NCBI GenBank assembly: GCA_016710785.1
Contig: JADJUE010000009.1
Location: 62,001 to 126,000 of the forward strand
Direction: 5' to 3'
Source of the DNA: Candidatus Epilinea brevis
GTDB taxonomy: Bacteria > Chloroflexota > Anaerolineae > Epilineales > Epilineaceae
DNA length: 64,000 nucleotides
The position numbers and the translations under genes are program-made. The notes below the pieces were generated by a model, which was given only the letters and a program-made list of their open reading frames with translations, searched no databases and was not told the origin of the DNA. Shown piece by piece: positions 8,694-16,965 of this stretch (positions are counted from its first letter, which is position 1; each line of letters begins with the position of its first letter).

Positions 8694-9827
8694 TCAGTCG
8701 GTCAAGAGTCGGCGGACCGTGGGTTCGACGCGACCGTTGCTGTTGACCTTGACCCCGAAGAGGTCCAGGGTCGCCGGCTGATCCGGGGCCTTGGCCGCTC
8801 CGGGCCCGGACCAGGCCACCGCCCAGCCTTCGTCACCCTCGATCACCGTGGCATCGTCCTGCACGCCCGGGCCATCGGCCACGGTAAGCACCGCGCCAAA
8901 GGCATAGCCGTTGGTGTGCAGGCGCCGCGCCTTGATGTCCAGGCCGTCGGCACCCATGTCCTCCGACCACAACACAAGGCTGCGGGAGTCGACGCTGCGC
9001 GCATCGCGGACGCTGAGGCCGCGGGCGCTGATGACGGCGGCCGGGGAAGCCTCGTTGTTGGGCCCTTCGATCACGGCGAATTCGGCGGCGGCAGCGGCGC
9101 CGGCAGCAACGCGCGGTACGCCGCTGCGGCTCACCCGCGTGCCGTAGATGTCGGTATTGCCCTTGCGGTCATCGGTCCAGAGCACCAGGAAGCTGTTCAG
9201 CTGGGTCGGGTCGGGCACGATGACCGGTTCCGTGGCGTTGCCCGCTGCCGTGGCGATGTCCACCACCGCGCCGCGCGGACGCAGGGCGGTGGACATGCGC
9301 TGGCCGCGGATGTCCTTGCTGTCGGTGCCGTTCTCGCTCCAGACCAGCAGGTACTCTCCGGCATCAGTGCTGACCAGGCTGGGCTCCACCTGATCGCCGG
9401 GCCGCTCGATGACCCGGTACGGTGCACCGACGCTGAACCCGGCGCCGCCCAGCCGCTGGGCGAACAGGTCGTAGTCGGCGCCACCGGGCTGCTTCTCGCT
9501 CCAGACGACGATGCCGTCGGCGACGGCCGGGCCGCGCTGATCGCCCGGCTGGTAGAGGGGATCGGCGGAGCGGATGAGCGCCGAGCCGTTGTCGTCGGCC
9601 CCGCCGCGGGGCAGCAGGTTGGAGGCCAGACGCTTGAAGCGCAGTTGATGGCCGGCGCCACTGTCCTCAGACCAGATGAGCAGGTTGTCGTACAGCACCG
9701 GATCGACCTGATCGTGCCCGGCCGATTGCGCGGCAACAGGTCGATCGGCGATCACGCCGAAACCGAAAACGAGGGCGAAGACAAAGGCCGCGCTCATGCC
9801 GCGGACCGCAGTACGGGGAGAGTTCAT
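8694..9827 (-). CDS. Exported beta-repeat protein (paralogue of the gene at 56118-57524)
   Basis: 377 aa from ATG 9827. A signal peptide covers about residues 1-35 (AAFVFALVFGFGVIADRPVAAQ). The mature part is built from degenerate repeats of about 50 residues containing 'xLLVWSExxxxxxDIRGQRMS' type blocks, e.g. FLVLWTDDRKGNTDIYGTRV and LVLWSEDMGADGLDIKARRL, which suggests a beta-propeller. No catalytic residues are recognised. It has no C-terminal LP tail. GGAG lies 9 nt before ATG. Convergent with the uracil-DNA glycosylase. Confidence 0.75.
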   Translation of the reverse strand: MNSPRTAVRGMSAAFVFALVFGFGVIADRPVAAQSAGHDQVDPVLYDNLLIWSEDSGAGHQLRFKRLASNLLPRGGADDNGSALIRSADPLYQPGDQRGPAVADGIVVWSEKQPGGADYDLFAQRLGGAGFSVGAPYRVIERPGDQVEPSLVSTDAGEYLLVWSENGTDSKDIRGQRMSTALRPRGAVVDIATAAGNATEPVIVPDPTQLNSFLVLWTDDRKGNTDIYGTRVSRSGVPRVAAGAAAAAEFAVIEGPNNEASPAAVISARGLSVRDARSVDSRSLVLWSEDMGADGLDIKARRLHTNGYAFGAVLTVADGPGVQDDATVIEGDEGWAVAWSGPGAAKAPDQPATLDLFGVKVNSNGRVEPTVRRLLTD

Positions 9828-10029
9828 GGTATTGGGCTCCAGATCAGGTTTCAATGAGCGTTGCCGCGGCCGGGGAGGCAGCGGGTCGCTGACATTGGGT
9901 GGGTTGAACGCCGACCCTCTTACGGTTCCGGGATGCATCGCGTTCAATTGGGAGCCCGATGGGGGACATGTGACAGGGATCCCCGACCTCCGCAAAGTCG
10001 TCCGAACCGGGTCGGAGAACCTGCCCGAT

Positions 10030-10158
10030 TCAGCGGGTGACCAAAGGCGTGGCATCGGGGGCATGCTTCTTGGCCTGCTTGGCGGCTTTCTTTTCCTTGG
10101 GTGTCATTCCCGGTTGCTTCTTGGTTTCCTTGTTGCCTTGACGTTCTTTTCCAGCCAT
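10030..10158 (-). CDS. Small Lys-rich protein, 42 aa
   Basis: A short complete frame starting MAGKERQGNKETKKQPG and ending ATPLVTR. Of 42 residues about 11 are Lys and 3 Arg, with no hydrophobic core, so it is probably disordered and basic. GGAG lies 7 nt before the ATG. Codon positions use AAG/GAA/AAA freely, unlike the surrounding GC-rich non-coding DNA, which supports real coding. Small proteins of the 'M-A-x-G-x-x-R-G-N-x-E-x-K-K' style occur in many bacteria; their function is not known to me. Confidence 0.7.
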   Translation of the reverse strand: MAGKERQGNKETKKQPGMTPKEKKAAKQAKKHAPDATPLVTR

Positions 10159-10270
10159 TGTCTTGCTCCACTATGGGCACGAGCGGCTGCTGGTGCCGCT
10201 CCAGTATAGGCCGTTTGCAGTTTTGCGGCGCGTCGGCTGGCGACAGCTAGGGAACAGCGCCATGCTTCCC

Positions 10271-11524
10271 TCAAGCCGTCAACCCCCGCGACCAGGGTAG
10301 TGGCAGGGCCTCGACCATGCTGCCGGCCGGCAGATCGCCGCGATCGGCGGCGACGCGCAACAGGCAGTCGGCCGCGGCCATGCCCGTCAGCTGGTGCGAG
10401 GCCTGGCCGCTCAGGGCCACCGCCCAGGGTTCGCCGGCGGCGGCCGGGCCAGCCACCCAGCGGGCGCGCAGGTACTCCTCGCGGCCCGGCCGGCGGGGGA
10501 GGGCATCGCGCAGCCGCACCGGCCAGAGCCGCGGCAGCGGATCGGGCAGACCCGCCAGGCGCCGCAGGGCCGGCAGGACGAAGATCAAGAGAGTGACGGC
10601 GGCCGACACCGGGTTGCCCGGCAAGCCGAAGTATCGGCAGTCGCCGAGGCTGCCGACCGCCAGCGGTTTGCCGGGCTTGACCGCTACCTTCCACAGGTCC
10701 AGGCGGCCCAGTTCCTGGACCAGTCGGGGCATGTGATCGGTGTCCCCCACCGACACGCCGCCGGATGTGACGATGACGTCGGCCTCGGCGGCAGCCAGAC
10801 TGAGGGTCCGGCTGAGCAGCGCCGGGTCGTCGGGCACGATACCCAGGTCCAGGGTGGACAGCCAGGGCGCCTGCAGCAACCCCAGCAGCAAGGCGCGGTT
10901 GCTCTCGTGGATCTGGCCGGGCTCCAGGGCCTCGCCGGCCGGCCGCAACTCGTCGCCGGTGGCGAAGACCGCCACCCGTACCTTACGGTGAACGCGGGCC
11001 GCCGTCCGCCCGGCTGCCGCCAGCAGGGCGACTCGCGCCGGATGCAGCTGGTCCCCCGCAGCCAGGATCGGTGCCTCTGCCGAAAGGTCGCTTCCCGCAA
11101 GGCGGATGTGGTCGCCCGCTCCCACCGGCCCGCGCAGCTCCAGGCGCTCGTCGGTCAGTCGCGTCTGCTCCTGCATCACGACGGCGTCCGCCCCCGGCGG
11201 GACAACGGCGCCGGTGAGGATGCGCAGGGCCTCGCCGGCGGCCAACGCCGGCCCGTCATAGGGACGACCGGCGGCAGAGCGCCCGATCAGGCGCAGGACG
11301 GCGGACTCGCCCTCCAGCAAGCGCAGGCCCCGCAGGGCGTAGCCGTCCACGGCGCTGTTGGCGAAGGGTGGAATCGCGAGCGGGCTGCGCAACGCTTGGG
11401 CGGCGACGCGGCCGCCGGCCAGCGCGAGGGGCAGATCCTCTTCGCCCAGGCCCTGCGGCAAGGGGGCGAGGATGCGGTCCTGGGCATCGCGCACCGCAAT
11501 GGGGTTCTGTCCGACGTTGGTCAT
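10271..11524 (-). CDS. moeA: Molybdopterin molybdotransferase
   Basis: 417 aa. It inserts molybdate into adenylylated molybdopterin, the last step of molybdenum cofactor assembly in the cytoplasm. Visible blocks: the N-terminal MoeA domain with FANSAVDGYALRG, then the MoaB/Mog-like domain with FATGDELRPAGEALEPGQI, TSGGVSVGDTDHM, KPGKPLAVG and GLPGNPVSA. ATG 11524 is chosen because AGGAG lies 7 nt upstream. A C-terminal beta domain (RARWVAGP onward) completes the usual length. No other Moco gene and no molybdoenzyme is visible in this window. Confidence 0.96.
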   Translation of the reverse strand: MTNVGQNPIAVRDAQDRILAPLPQGLGEEDLPLALAGGRVAAQALRSPLAIPPFANSAVDGYALRGLRLLEGESAVLRLIGRSAAGRPYDGPALAAGEALRILTGAVVPPGADAVVMQEQTRLTDERLELRGPVGAGDHIRLAGSDLSAEAPILAAGDQLHPARVALLAAAGRTAARVHRKVRVAVFATGDELRPAGEALEPGQIHESNRALLLGLLQAPWLSTLDLGIVPDDPALLSRTLSLAAAEADVIVTSGGVSVGDTDHMPRLVQELGRLDLWKVAVKPGKPLAVGSLGDCRYFGLPGNPVSAAVTLLIFVLPALRRLAGLPDPLPRLWPVRLRDALPRRPGREEYLRARWVAGPAAAGEPWAVALSGQASHQLTGMAAADCLLRVAADRGDLPAGSMVEALPLPWSRGLTA

Positions 11525-11663
11525 GCCCATGCTCCTGGTTTCGAAGCGGTCGGATCGCCGCGTCGCGGCCGACCGTGGCTTCGTCGAACGCTGCTCGACC
11601 GCCATGATAGCGCCCGGACCTGGGTGTTGGCTCGGCGGGAAGCCGGCTAGGCGGCGACTGTGG

Positions 11664-11669
11664 CAGAAT
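11664..11669 (+). promoter_or_regulatory. -10-like box CAGAAT upstream of engB
   Basis: CAGAAT is followed after 6 nt by an ATG at 11676 that opens a 5-codon frame ending at the engB start. The same -10 to ATG distance is seen at the diacylglycerol kinase and PGRP-amidase genes. Confidence 0.45.
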
Positions 11670-11675
11670 CAAGCC

Positions 11676-11693
11676 ATGAGCATGAAACCATGA
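11676..11693 (+). other. Possible leaderless mini-cistron (5 codons) coupled to engB
   Basis: Reads MSMKP then TGA; the TGA at 11691-11693 overlaps the engB ATG at 11690 as ATGA. If transcription starts near 11676, ribosomes would load on this leaderless ATG, terminate on the overlap and restart on engB. This is inference from spacing only. Confidence 0.35.
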
Positions 11694-12343
11694 AGCGCGT
11701 CGAGACCCAGTTCCTGAAGGGCGTCGCCCATTGGGAGCAGCTGCCTGCCGATGGCCGGCCGGAGGTCGCGCTCATGGGCCGCTCGAACGTGGGCAAGAGC
11801 TCCTTGCTCAACCTGCTGGTGGGCCTCAAGGCCATGGCTCGGGTCAGCCGCACGCCCGGGCGCACCCAGGAGCTCAACTTCTTCGCCATCGGGGACCGCC
11901 TATACTTGGTCGATCTGCCGGGACTGGGCTACGCCAACGCGCCCAAACGGCTACGCCTGCTCTGGAGCCGGCTCATCGAGCGCTACCTCGCCGAACGCGA
12001 GCCCTTGGCCCTGGTCCTGCATCTGGTGGACATCCGTCATGAGCCGCTGGCGGTAGACCTGGAGATCATGGCCTTCGTCGCCGAGCAGCAGCTGCCCTAT
12101 GCCGTGGTCCTCACCAAGTCCGACAAGGTGAATCGCAGCCGACAGGCGGTAGCCCGCCGTGAGCTGGACCTGGCCCTGCGCGAGGCCGGGCTGGGTGAGG
12201 TGCCGGTGGCGGTCACCTCCGCCGAGAAGGGCTTAGGGCGTGCGGCGGTCTGGGCCTTGGTGGAACAGGCCCTGGCCGAGCCCGACGCGCCGCCGGCCGA
12301 CGACGCTCCCCAAGGTCCGGACGCCTGGGACGAAGCCGGCTGA
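11690..12343 (+). CDS. engB: Ribosome biogenesis GTPase EngB/YsxC/YihA
   Basis: 217 aa. TRAFAC-class GTPase involved in large-subunit assembly. G1 is GRSNVGKSS, the G2 region VSRTPGRTQELNFF, G3 DLPGLGYA, G4 LTKSDK and G5 around VTSAEKG. The order and length match the family. The start at 11690 agrees with the family N-terminus; the ATG has no Shine-Dalgarno of its own and overlaps a mini-cistron stop. Convergent with glnS, 37 nt apart. Confidence 0.96.
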   Translation: MKRVETQFLKGVAHWEQLPADGRPEVALMGRSNVGKSSLLNLLVGLKAMARVSRTPGRTQELNFFAIGDRLYLVDLPGLGYANAPKRLRLLWSRLIERYLAEREPLALVLHLVDIRHEPLAVDLEIMAFVAEQQLPYAVVLTKSDKVNRSRQAVARRELDLALREAGLGEVPVAVTSAEKGLGRAAVWALVEQALAEPDAPPADDAPQGPDAWDEAG

Positions 12344-12380
12344 GCGGCACGACGCTGGATGCTGGTCTGGCCGGTGCCCA

Positions 12381-14060
12381 TCACCCCCGCGCGACGGCCT
12401 TGGACCAGCTGTCGCGCAGACCCACGATGCGGTTGAAGACCAGGCCGTCGGCCCCGCTGTCCGGGTCGACCGCGAAGTAGCCCACCCGCTCGAACTGGAA
12501 GCGCTCGCCGGGGGCGGCATCCGCCAGGTTGGGTTCCACCCAGGCCCGCTCGATCACCGTCAACGACTCCGGGTTGACGGCGGCGAGCAGGTCCGCATCG
12601 TCGGTGGCCTCCGGATCGGCCGCGGTGAAGAGCGGCTCGTAGAGCCGCACTTCGGCCGGCAGGGCATGCGCGGCCGAGAGCCAGTGGATGGTTCCCTTGA
12701 TCTTGCGCCCGTCGGCCGGCTGGCCGCCGCTGGAATCGGGATCGATGCTGCCGTGCAGCAAGGTGACCGCCCCCGTGCTCGGGTCGGTCTCCACGTGATC
12801 GCAGCGCAGGATGTAGGCCGATCGCAATCGAACTTCGGTGCCGGGCGACAGGCGGTGGTACTTGGGTGGCGGCTCCAGCATGAAATCGGCGCGATCGATG
12901 TAGATCTCGCGGCTGAACGGCAGGCGCCGCATTCCGGCCGCGGGATCCTCGGGGTTCACCGCCGTCTCGAACCAGCGCACCTCGCCCTCGGGCACGTTGT
13001 CGATGACCACCTTCAGCGGGTCGAGCACCGCCAGGGCGCGGGGCGCCGTCAGGTTGAGCCGCTCGCGCACCGCGTGGTCCAGGCGGGCCAGCTCCACCAT
13101 GCTCTCGCGCCGGGTGACCCCCAGGCCCTCGCAGAAGCTGACGATGGCCTCTGGTGGGCAGCCGCGCCGCCGCAGCCCGGCCAGCGTCGGCAGGCGCGGG
13201 TCGTCCCAGCCGCGCACCAGACCTTCCTCTACGACGCGCTTCAGCTTGCGCTTGCTCATGACGCTGTGGCTGAGGTTGAAGCGCGCGAACTCGATCTGCC
13301 GCGGCCGCCGCTCGATGTCGAGGGCGGTCAGGAACCAGTCGTAGAGCGCGCGATGGTCCTCGAACTCCAGGGTGCACAGCGAATGGGTGACCCCCTCGAT
13401 GGCATCCGATTGACCGTGGGCCCAGTCATAGCTGGGGTAGACGGACCAGGCGTCGCCGGTACGGTGATGGCTGGCGCGCAAGATGCGATACATCACGGGA
13501 TCACGCAGGTGCAGGTTGGGCGCGGCCATGTCGATCTTCGCTCGCAGTGTGCGACTGCCCTCGGGGAAGTCGCCGGCGCGCATGGCCAGCAGCAGCCGGC
13601 GGTTCTCGTCCGCCGACCGATCGCGCCAGGGGCTGTCCCGGCCCGGCTCGGACAGGCTGCCGCGATGCAGGCGCAAGTCCTCGGCCGACAGCTCGCAGAC
13701 ATAGGCCCGGCCCCGGTCCACCAATGCCAGCGCCCACTGGAAGAGCTGCTCGAAATAGTCCGAGGTGAAGCGTACCGGTGCGTCGGGTTCGAAACCCAGC
13801 CAGCGCACATCCCGCTCGATGGCATCGACGTAATCCTGGTTCTCGCGGGTGGGGTTGGTGTCGTCGAAGCGTAGCCGGCAGCGGCCGCCGAAATCCGTCG
13901 CGACACCGAAGTCCACGCAGATGGCCTTGGCATGGCCCAGGTGGAGGTAGCCGTTGGGTTCCGGGGGGAAGCGGGTGACGACGCCGTCCGGGCATTTGCC
14001 GGCGGCCAGGTCTTCGGTGACAATCTCATGGATGAAGTCTGTAGAAAGGGGTTCGCTCAT
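12381..14060 (-). CDS. glnS: Glutaminyl-tRNA synthetase
   Basis: 559 aa, close to the E. coli length of about 554. Class I synthetase charging tRNA-Gln. The HIGH motif appears as PPEPNGYLHLGHAKAI and the KMSKS equivalent as HSVMSKRKLKR. Between them lie the GlnRS-type insert blocks (RFDDTNPTRENQDYVDAIERD). The C-terminal beta-barrel anticodon domains follow from about residue 340. GlnRS is not universal in bacteria; with asnS at 57596 it suggests direct charging of both amides rather than the transamidation route. GGAAGA sits close upstream of ATG. Confidence 0.97.
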   Translation of the reverse strand: MSEPLSTDFIHEIVTEDLAAGKCPDGVVTRFPPEPNGYLHLGHAKAICVDFGVATDFGGRCRLRFDDTNPTRENQDYVDAIERDVRWLGFEPDAPVRFTSDYFEQLFQWALALVDRGRAYVCELSAEDLRLHRGSLSEPGRDSPWRDRSADENRRLLLAMRAGDFPEGSRTLRAKIDMAAPNLHLRDPVMYRILRASHHRTGDAWSVYPSYDWAHGQSDAIEGVTHSLCTLEFEDHRALYDWFLTALDIERRPRQIEFARFNLSHSVMSKRKLKRVVEEGLVRGWDDPRLPTLAGLRRRGCPPEAIVSFCEGLGVTRRESMVELARLDHAVRERLNLTAPRALAVLDPLKVVIDNVPEGEVRWFETAVNPEDPAAGMRRLPFSREIYIDRADFMLEPPPKYHRLSPGTEVRLRSAYILRCDHVETDPSTGAVTLLHGSIDPDSSGGQPADGRKIKGTIHWLSAAHALPAEVRLYEPLFTAADPEATDDADLLAAVNPESLTVIERAWVEPNLADAAPGERFQFERVGYFAVDPDSGADGLVFNRIVGLRDSWSKAVARG

Positions 14061-14261
14061 GGCTGTCTTCCAGGGCGTCGCGGCAAGGTCACGGGACGTA
14101 GACGATACGAAGCGGCTCCCCGGCGGTCAAGTGGCCCGGCCAGTTGCCTGGGTGCCAGGCGCCCGAACCTGTGCCGGATCCAGCCCCGGACCCCGCCTGG
14201 GCCGCGGCCGCGAACGCCGCAGCCGGCCCATCCTCTGCCGGTCCTTCCCCTGTCGGCCTTG

Positions 14262-15836
14262 ATGGCGCCCAACTTGCGATCGGCCGCCGGGCTGCTGCCG
14301 GTCCTCCTGGTCTTCATCCTGATCATGGGGCGCCGATGGACCGGCGCAAGGGCGGGCGCTGCGGGATGGCTGGCGGCCGCGGCCCTGGCCTGGGTCGGCT
14401 TCGGCGCCGGAGCGCGGTTGCTGGTCGTCAGTCAGGTGGGCGCGGTCTTCCTGGCCGCGGATGTCCTGGCCATCATCTGGGCCGCCCTGCTGCTGCATGC
14501 GGTCATGGAGCAGGCCGGCGCCTTCCGCGCCGTGACGGCCGCCGCCGGTCGCCTGGCCGACCGGCCGGTGCTGGCGGCGGCGACCATCGGCTGGGCTCTG
14601 GCCACGCTCCTGCAGGGGGTCGCCGGCTTCGGCGTGCCGGTGGCGGTGGTCGCGCCCCTTCTGCTGGGTCTCGGCTTCGCCCCCGAGGCGGCGGTGATCA
14701 TCCCCAGCCTCGGGCATGGTTGGGCGGTCACCTTCGGTAGCATCGGCAATGCCATGCAAGCCATGGTCAACGCCACCGGCCTGGAAGCCGCGTACCTGGC
14801 GCCGCGGTCGGCCTGGTTGGCTTCCTGGGCCGGACTGGGCTGCGGCATCGCCGCGGTCGCCGCGGCTTGCGGCTGGCGGCGCCTCCTGGCCCGCTGGTGG
14901 GAGCTGCTGGGGATGGCCCTGCTCATGGGCGCGGTGCAGATGCTGCTGGCGACTACGGCTTATTGGCCGCTGGCCTCGCTCGGCTCCGGCCTGGCCGGAC
15001 TGGCCTGGGGGCTGGGACTGGCTTGGGCCGGTCGGACCACCGCGACTTCAGGCCCGTCGGAGGCGCTGGGCGGTCAGATGGCTCAGTCCGTCCCCGGCCC
15101 GAGGCTGTCGTTGCCGGTGGCCATGGCTCCTTATGGCCTGCTCTGGGTGACCGTCGTGGCCGCCCGCCTGCCGGCGGTCGCCGACTTGCTCGGCCGCGCC
15201 GCCTGGAGACTGTCGCTGCCGGCCACCGCGACCAGCATGGGCTGGCACAACGCCGCCGCGCCGACCGTGGCCTTCCATCCGCTGTTCGGCACGGGCCCGT
15301 GGGTCATGATGGTGGCGGTGGTCGCCTGCTGGTGGTATCGCCGTCACGGCATCGCCACATCGACCTTGGCCGGCCCCTTGCGCAGCACGGTACGCCGCGC
15401 GGCCCGGCCATCGGCGGCCATCCTGCTGCTGGTGGGTATGGGGGAGATCCTGACAGCCAGCGGGATGACCCATGCCCTGGCCCTGTTGGCCGCCGCGGTC
15501 TTCGGCCAGGCCTTCGCCTGGGTGGTGCCATGGATCGGGGCCTTGGGAGCGCTCATCACCGGTACCAACACCAACAGCAACCTGCTCTTCGCGCGCATGG
15601 AGCTGGTTGCCGCCCGCTCGGTAGGCTTGGATCTGCCGACGGTCATGGCGCTGCAGAACCTTGGCGGGGCCATGGCCAGCATCCTGTCGCCGGCCAAGAT
15701 CATGGTCGGGTTGAGCACGGTGGGCATGGCCGGGGCCGAGGGCCGGGTGATGCGTCGACTGGCCCTGCCGGCGGGCCTGATCATCCTGGGGGTGACGATG
15801 ATCGGCCTGCTGTCGGGCGCCGGCGGATCCAGGTAG
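14262..15836 (+). CDS. L-lactate permease family transporter
   Basis: 524 aa, about a dozen hydrophobic segments. LctP/GlcA family of lactate/glycolate permeases of the inner membrane. Characteristic blocks are LLQGVAGFGVPVAVVAP near residue 120 and, toward the C-terminus, ITGTNTNSNLLFARM and LQNLGGAMASILSPAKI. The annotated start is ATG 14262, which overlaps a TTG at 14259; no clear ribosome site is visible. The substrate is inferred from family only. The 200-nt gap to the divergent glnS is very GC-rich with no promoter I can point to. Confidence 0.88.
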   Translation: MAPNLRSAAGLLPVLLVFILIMGRRWTGARAGAAGWLAAAALAWVGFGAGARLLVVSQVGAVFLAADVLAIIWAALLLHAVMEQAGAFRAVTAAAGRLADRPVLAAATIGWALATLLQGVAGFGVPVAVVAPLLLGLGFAPEAAVIIPSLGHGWAVTFGSIGNAMQAMVNATGLEAAYLAPRSAWLASWAGLGCGIAAVAAACGWRRLLARWWELLGMALLMGAVQMLLATTAYWPLASLGSGLAGLAWGLGLAWAGRTTATSGPSEALGGQMAQSVPGPRLSLPVAMAPYGLLWVTVVAARLPAVADLLGRAAWRLSLPATATSMGWHNAAAPTVAFHPLFGTGPWVMMVAVVACWWYRRHGIATSTLAGPLRSTVRRAARPSAAILLLVGMGEILTASGMTHALALLAAAVFGQAFAWVVPWIGALGALITGTNTNSNLLFARMELVAARSVGLDLPTVMALQNLGGAMASILSPAKIMVGLSTVGMAGAEGRVMRRLALPAGLIILGVTMIGLLSGAGGSR

Positions 15837-15878
15837 CCATCGGCGCCACGGTTGGGCTGCATCGGTGCTCGACTCCGC

Positions 15879-15884
15879 TACAAT
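15879..15884 (+). promoter_or_regulatory. -10 box TACAAT, 6 nt before ATG of the diacylglycerol kinase gene
   Basis: TACAAT then six bases then ATG at 15891, with no Shine-Dalgarno. The expected transcription start falls on the A of ATG, so the message is probably leaderless. No clear -35 element at 16-18 nt. Confidence 0.65.
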
Positions 15885-15890
15885 CCATTC

Positions 15891-16262
15891 ATGTTCTACG
15901 TTCAGGGCTTCCTGCGCCGCGGCCGGCCGGCCATGGCCGGGCTGCGCTTCCTGGCGCGCAGCCAGACGGACGATGTGCTGGCCTATCTGCTGGCCTTGGC
16001 CCTGCAGCATGGGCTGGGCCTGTGGCTGGGCCTGCCCGCCCGCGACCATGCCCTGATCTGGGTAACGACCTCGCTCGTGCTCTTCGCCGAGGTGCTCAAC
16101 ACCGCCTTGGAGAGCGCCGTCGACCGCGTCGGCACCGAGCATCACGCCCTGGCCGGCCGGGCGAAGGATCTGGCCGCCGGCGCCGTCTTCCTGGCGGTGT
16201 TCATCGCTCTCGTCTGCGCCCTGCTGCTGCTGCTGCCGCCCCTGGTCAGCCGCTTCGGCTGA
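15891..16262 (+). CDS. dgkA: Diacylglycerol kinase (prokaryotic DgkA/DagK family)
   Basis: 123 aa, three membrane helices. It phosphorylates diacylglycerol, or undecaprenol in many non-proteobacteria, at the inner membrane. The signature is EVLNTALESAVDRVG, followed by the AGRAKDLAAGAVFLA helix with the conserved Lys-Asp. ATG 15891 sits 6 nt after a TACAAT box. It precedes pgsA, which suits a phospholipid or cell-envelope role. Confidence 0.92.
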   Translation: MFYVQGFLRRGRPAMAGLRFLARSQTDDVLAYLLALALQHGLGLWLGLPARDHALIWVTTSLVLFAEVLNTALESAVDRVGTEHHALAGRAKDLAAGAVFLAVFIALVCALLLLLPPLVSRFG

Positions 16263-16339
16263 GCATTCGACGCGAACGACGGAGGGCTACACCTGACGCG
16301 ATCCACCGGGGCGTATTCGCGCCACCGCCGCCGCCCTGC

Positions 16340-16345
16340 TAAGAT
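16340..16345 (+). promoter_or_regulatory. Possible -10 box TAAGAT upstream of pgsA
   Basis: TAAGAT lies 33 nt before the pgsA ATG, giving a leader of about 27 nt. No strong -35. Supports separate transcription of pgsA and the SDR gene, though read-through from the kinase gene is equally possible. Confidence 0.35.
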
Positions 16346-16378
16346 GCCCGCCCCTCCTCTATTGAGCCTCGAGTCGCC

Positions 16379-16954
16379 ATGTCCACCATCACCCTTCCCG
16401 ACGGTCTGGCCCTATCGCGCATTCTCGCCGTGCCGGCCATCATGTGGCTGATCGTGGGGCCGGCCCAGGCCCCGGACGCCTGGGGGGCTCGCATCCTGGC
16501 TGCGGCCCTGGCGGGTCTGGCCGCGCTGACGGACCTGATCGATGGTTACCTGGCGCGGCGCTGGGGCATGACCACGCTTCTGGGCGCCTTTCTGGACACG
16601 ACGGCGGACAAGCTGCTGGTCAGCGGTCTGCTCATGGCCCTGGTGGCTCGCGACGGCAAGGTCTGGCTGTGGCCGGCGATCATCATGATCGCCCGCGAGA
16701 TCCTGATCATGAGCCTGCGCGGGCTGGCGGCCATCGACGGCACCTTCATCCGCCCCTCGCTGTGGGGCAAGTACAAGGCCACCATCCAGTACTTCGCCTT
16801 GCCGGCGGCCATCCTCGGCTGGCGACCGGGCGGTCTGCCGCTGGACTCCGCGTTGATGTGGACCGCCACGGTGGCCACCTTGCTCAGCGGCTGGGATTAC
16901 CTGCGCGATATGTGGCCGATCCTCACCGGTGAAGTGGGGCGCCGGGCCTCCTGA
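16379..16954 (+). CDS. pgsA: CDP-diacylglycerol--glycerol-3-phosphate 3-phosphatidyltransferase
   Basis: 191 aa integral membrane enzyme that makes phosphatidylglycerol-phosphate. The CDP-alcohol phosphatidyltransferase signature reads LIDGYLARRWGMTTLLGAFL then DTTADK, matching D-G-x2-A-R-x8-G-x3-D-x3-D. About five hydrophobic segments. The SDR gene follows after 11 nt, and the two probably form an operon. Confidence 0.93.
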   Translation: MSTITLPDGLALSRILAVPAIMWLIVGPAQAPDAWGARILAAALAGLAALTDLIDGYLARRWGMTTLLGAFLDTTADKLLVSGLLMALVARDGKVWLWPAIIMIAREILIMSLRGLAAIDGTFIRPSLWGKYKATIQYFALPAAILGWRPGGLPLDSALMWTATVATLLSGWDYLRDMWPILTGEVGRRAS

Positions 16955-16965
16955 AGCCCGAGAGC

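Noticed and set aside
9820..9853. TTGAAA, 17 nt, TACCAT on the minus strand at the start of the exported repeat gene
   Set aside because: The -10 match includes the start codon itself, so transcription would begin inside the gene. Taken as coincidence.
14061..14261. Possible riboswitch or leader RNA between glnS and the lactate permease
   Set aside because: Only GC-rich sequence; no conserved RNA motif, no credible promoter and no terminator-like hairpin.
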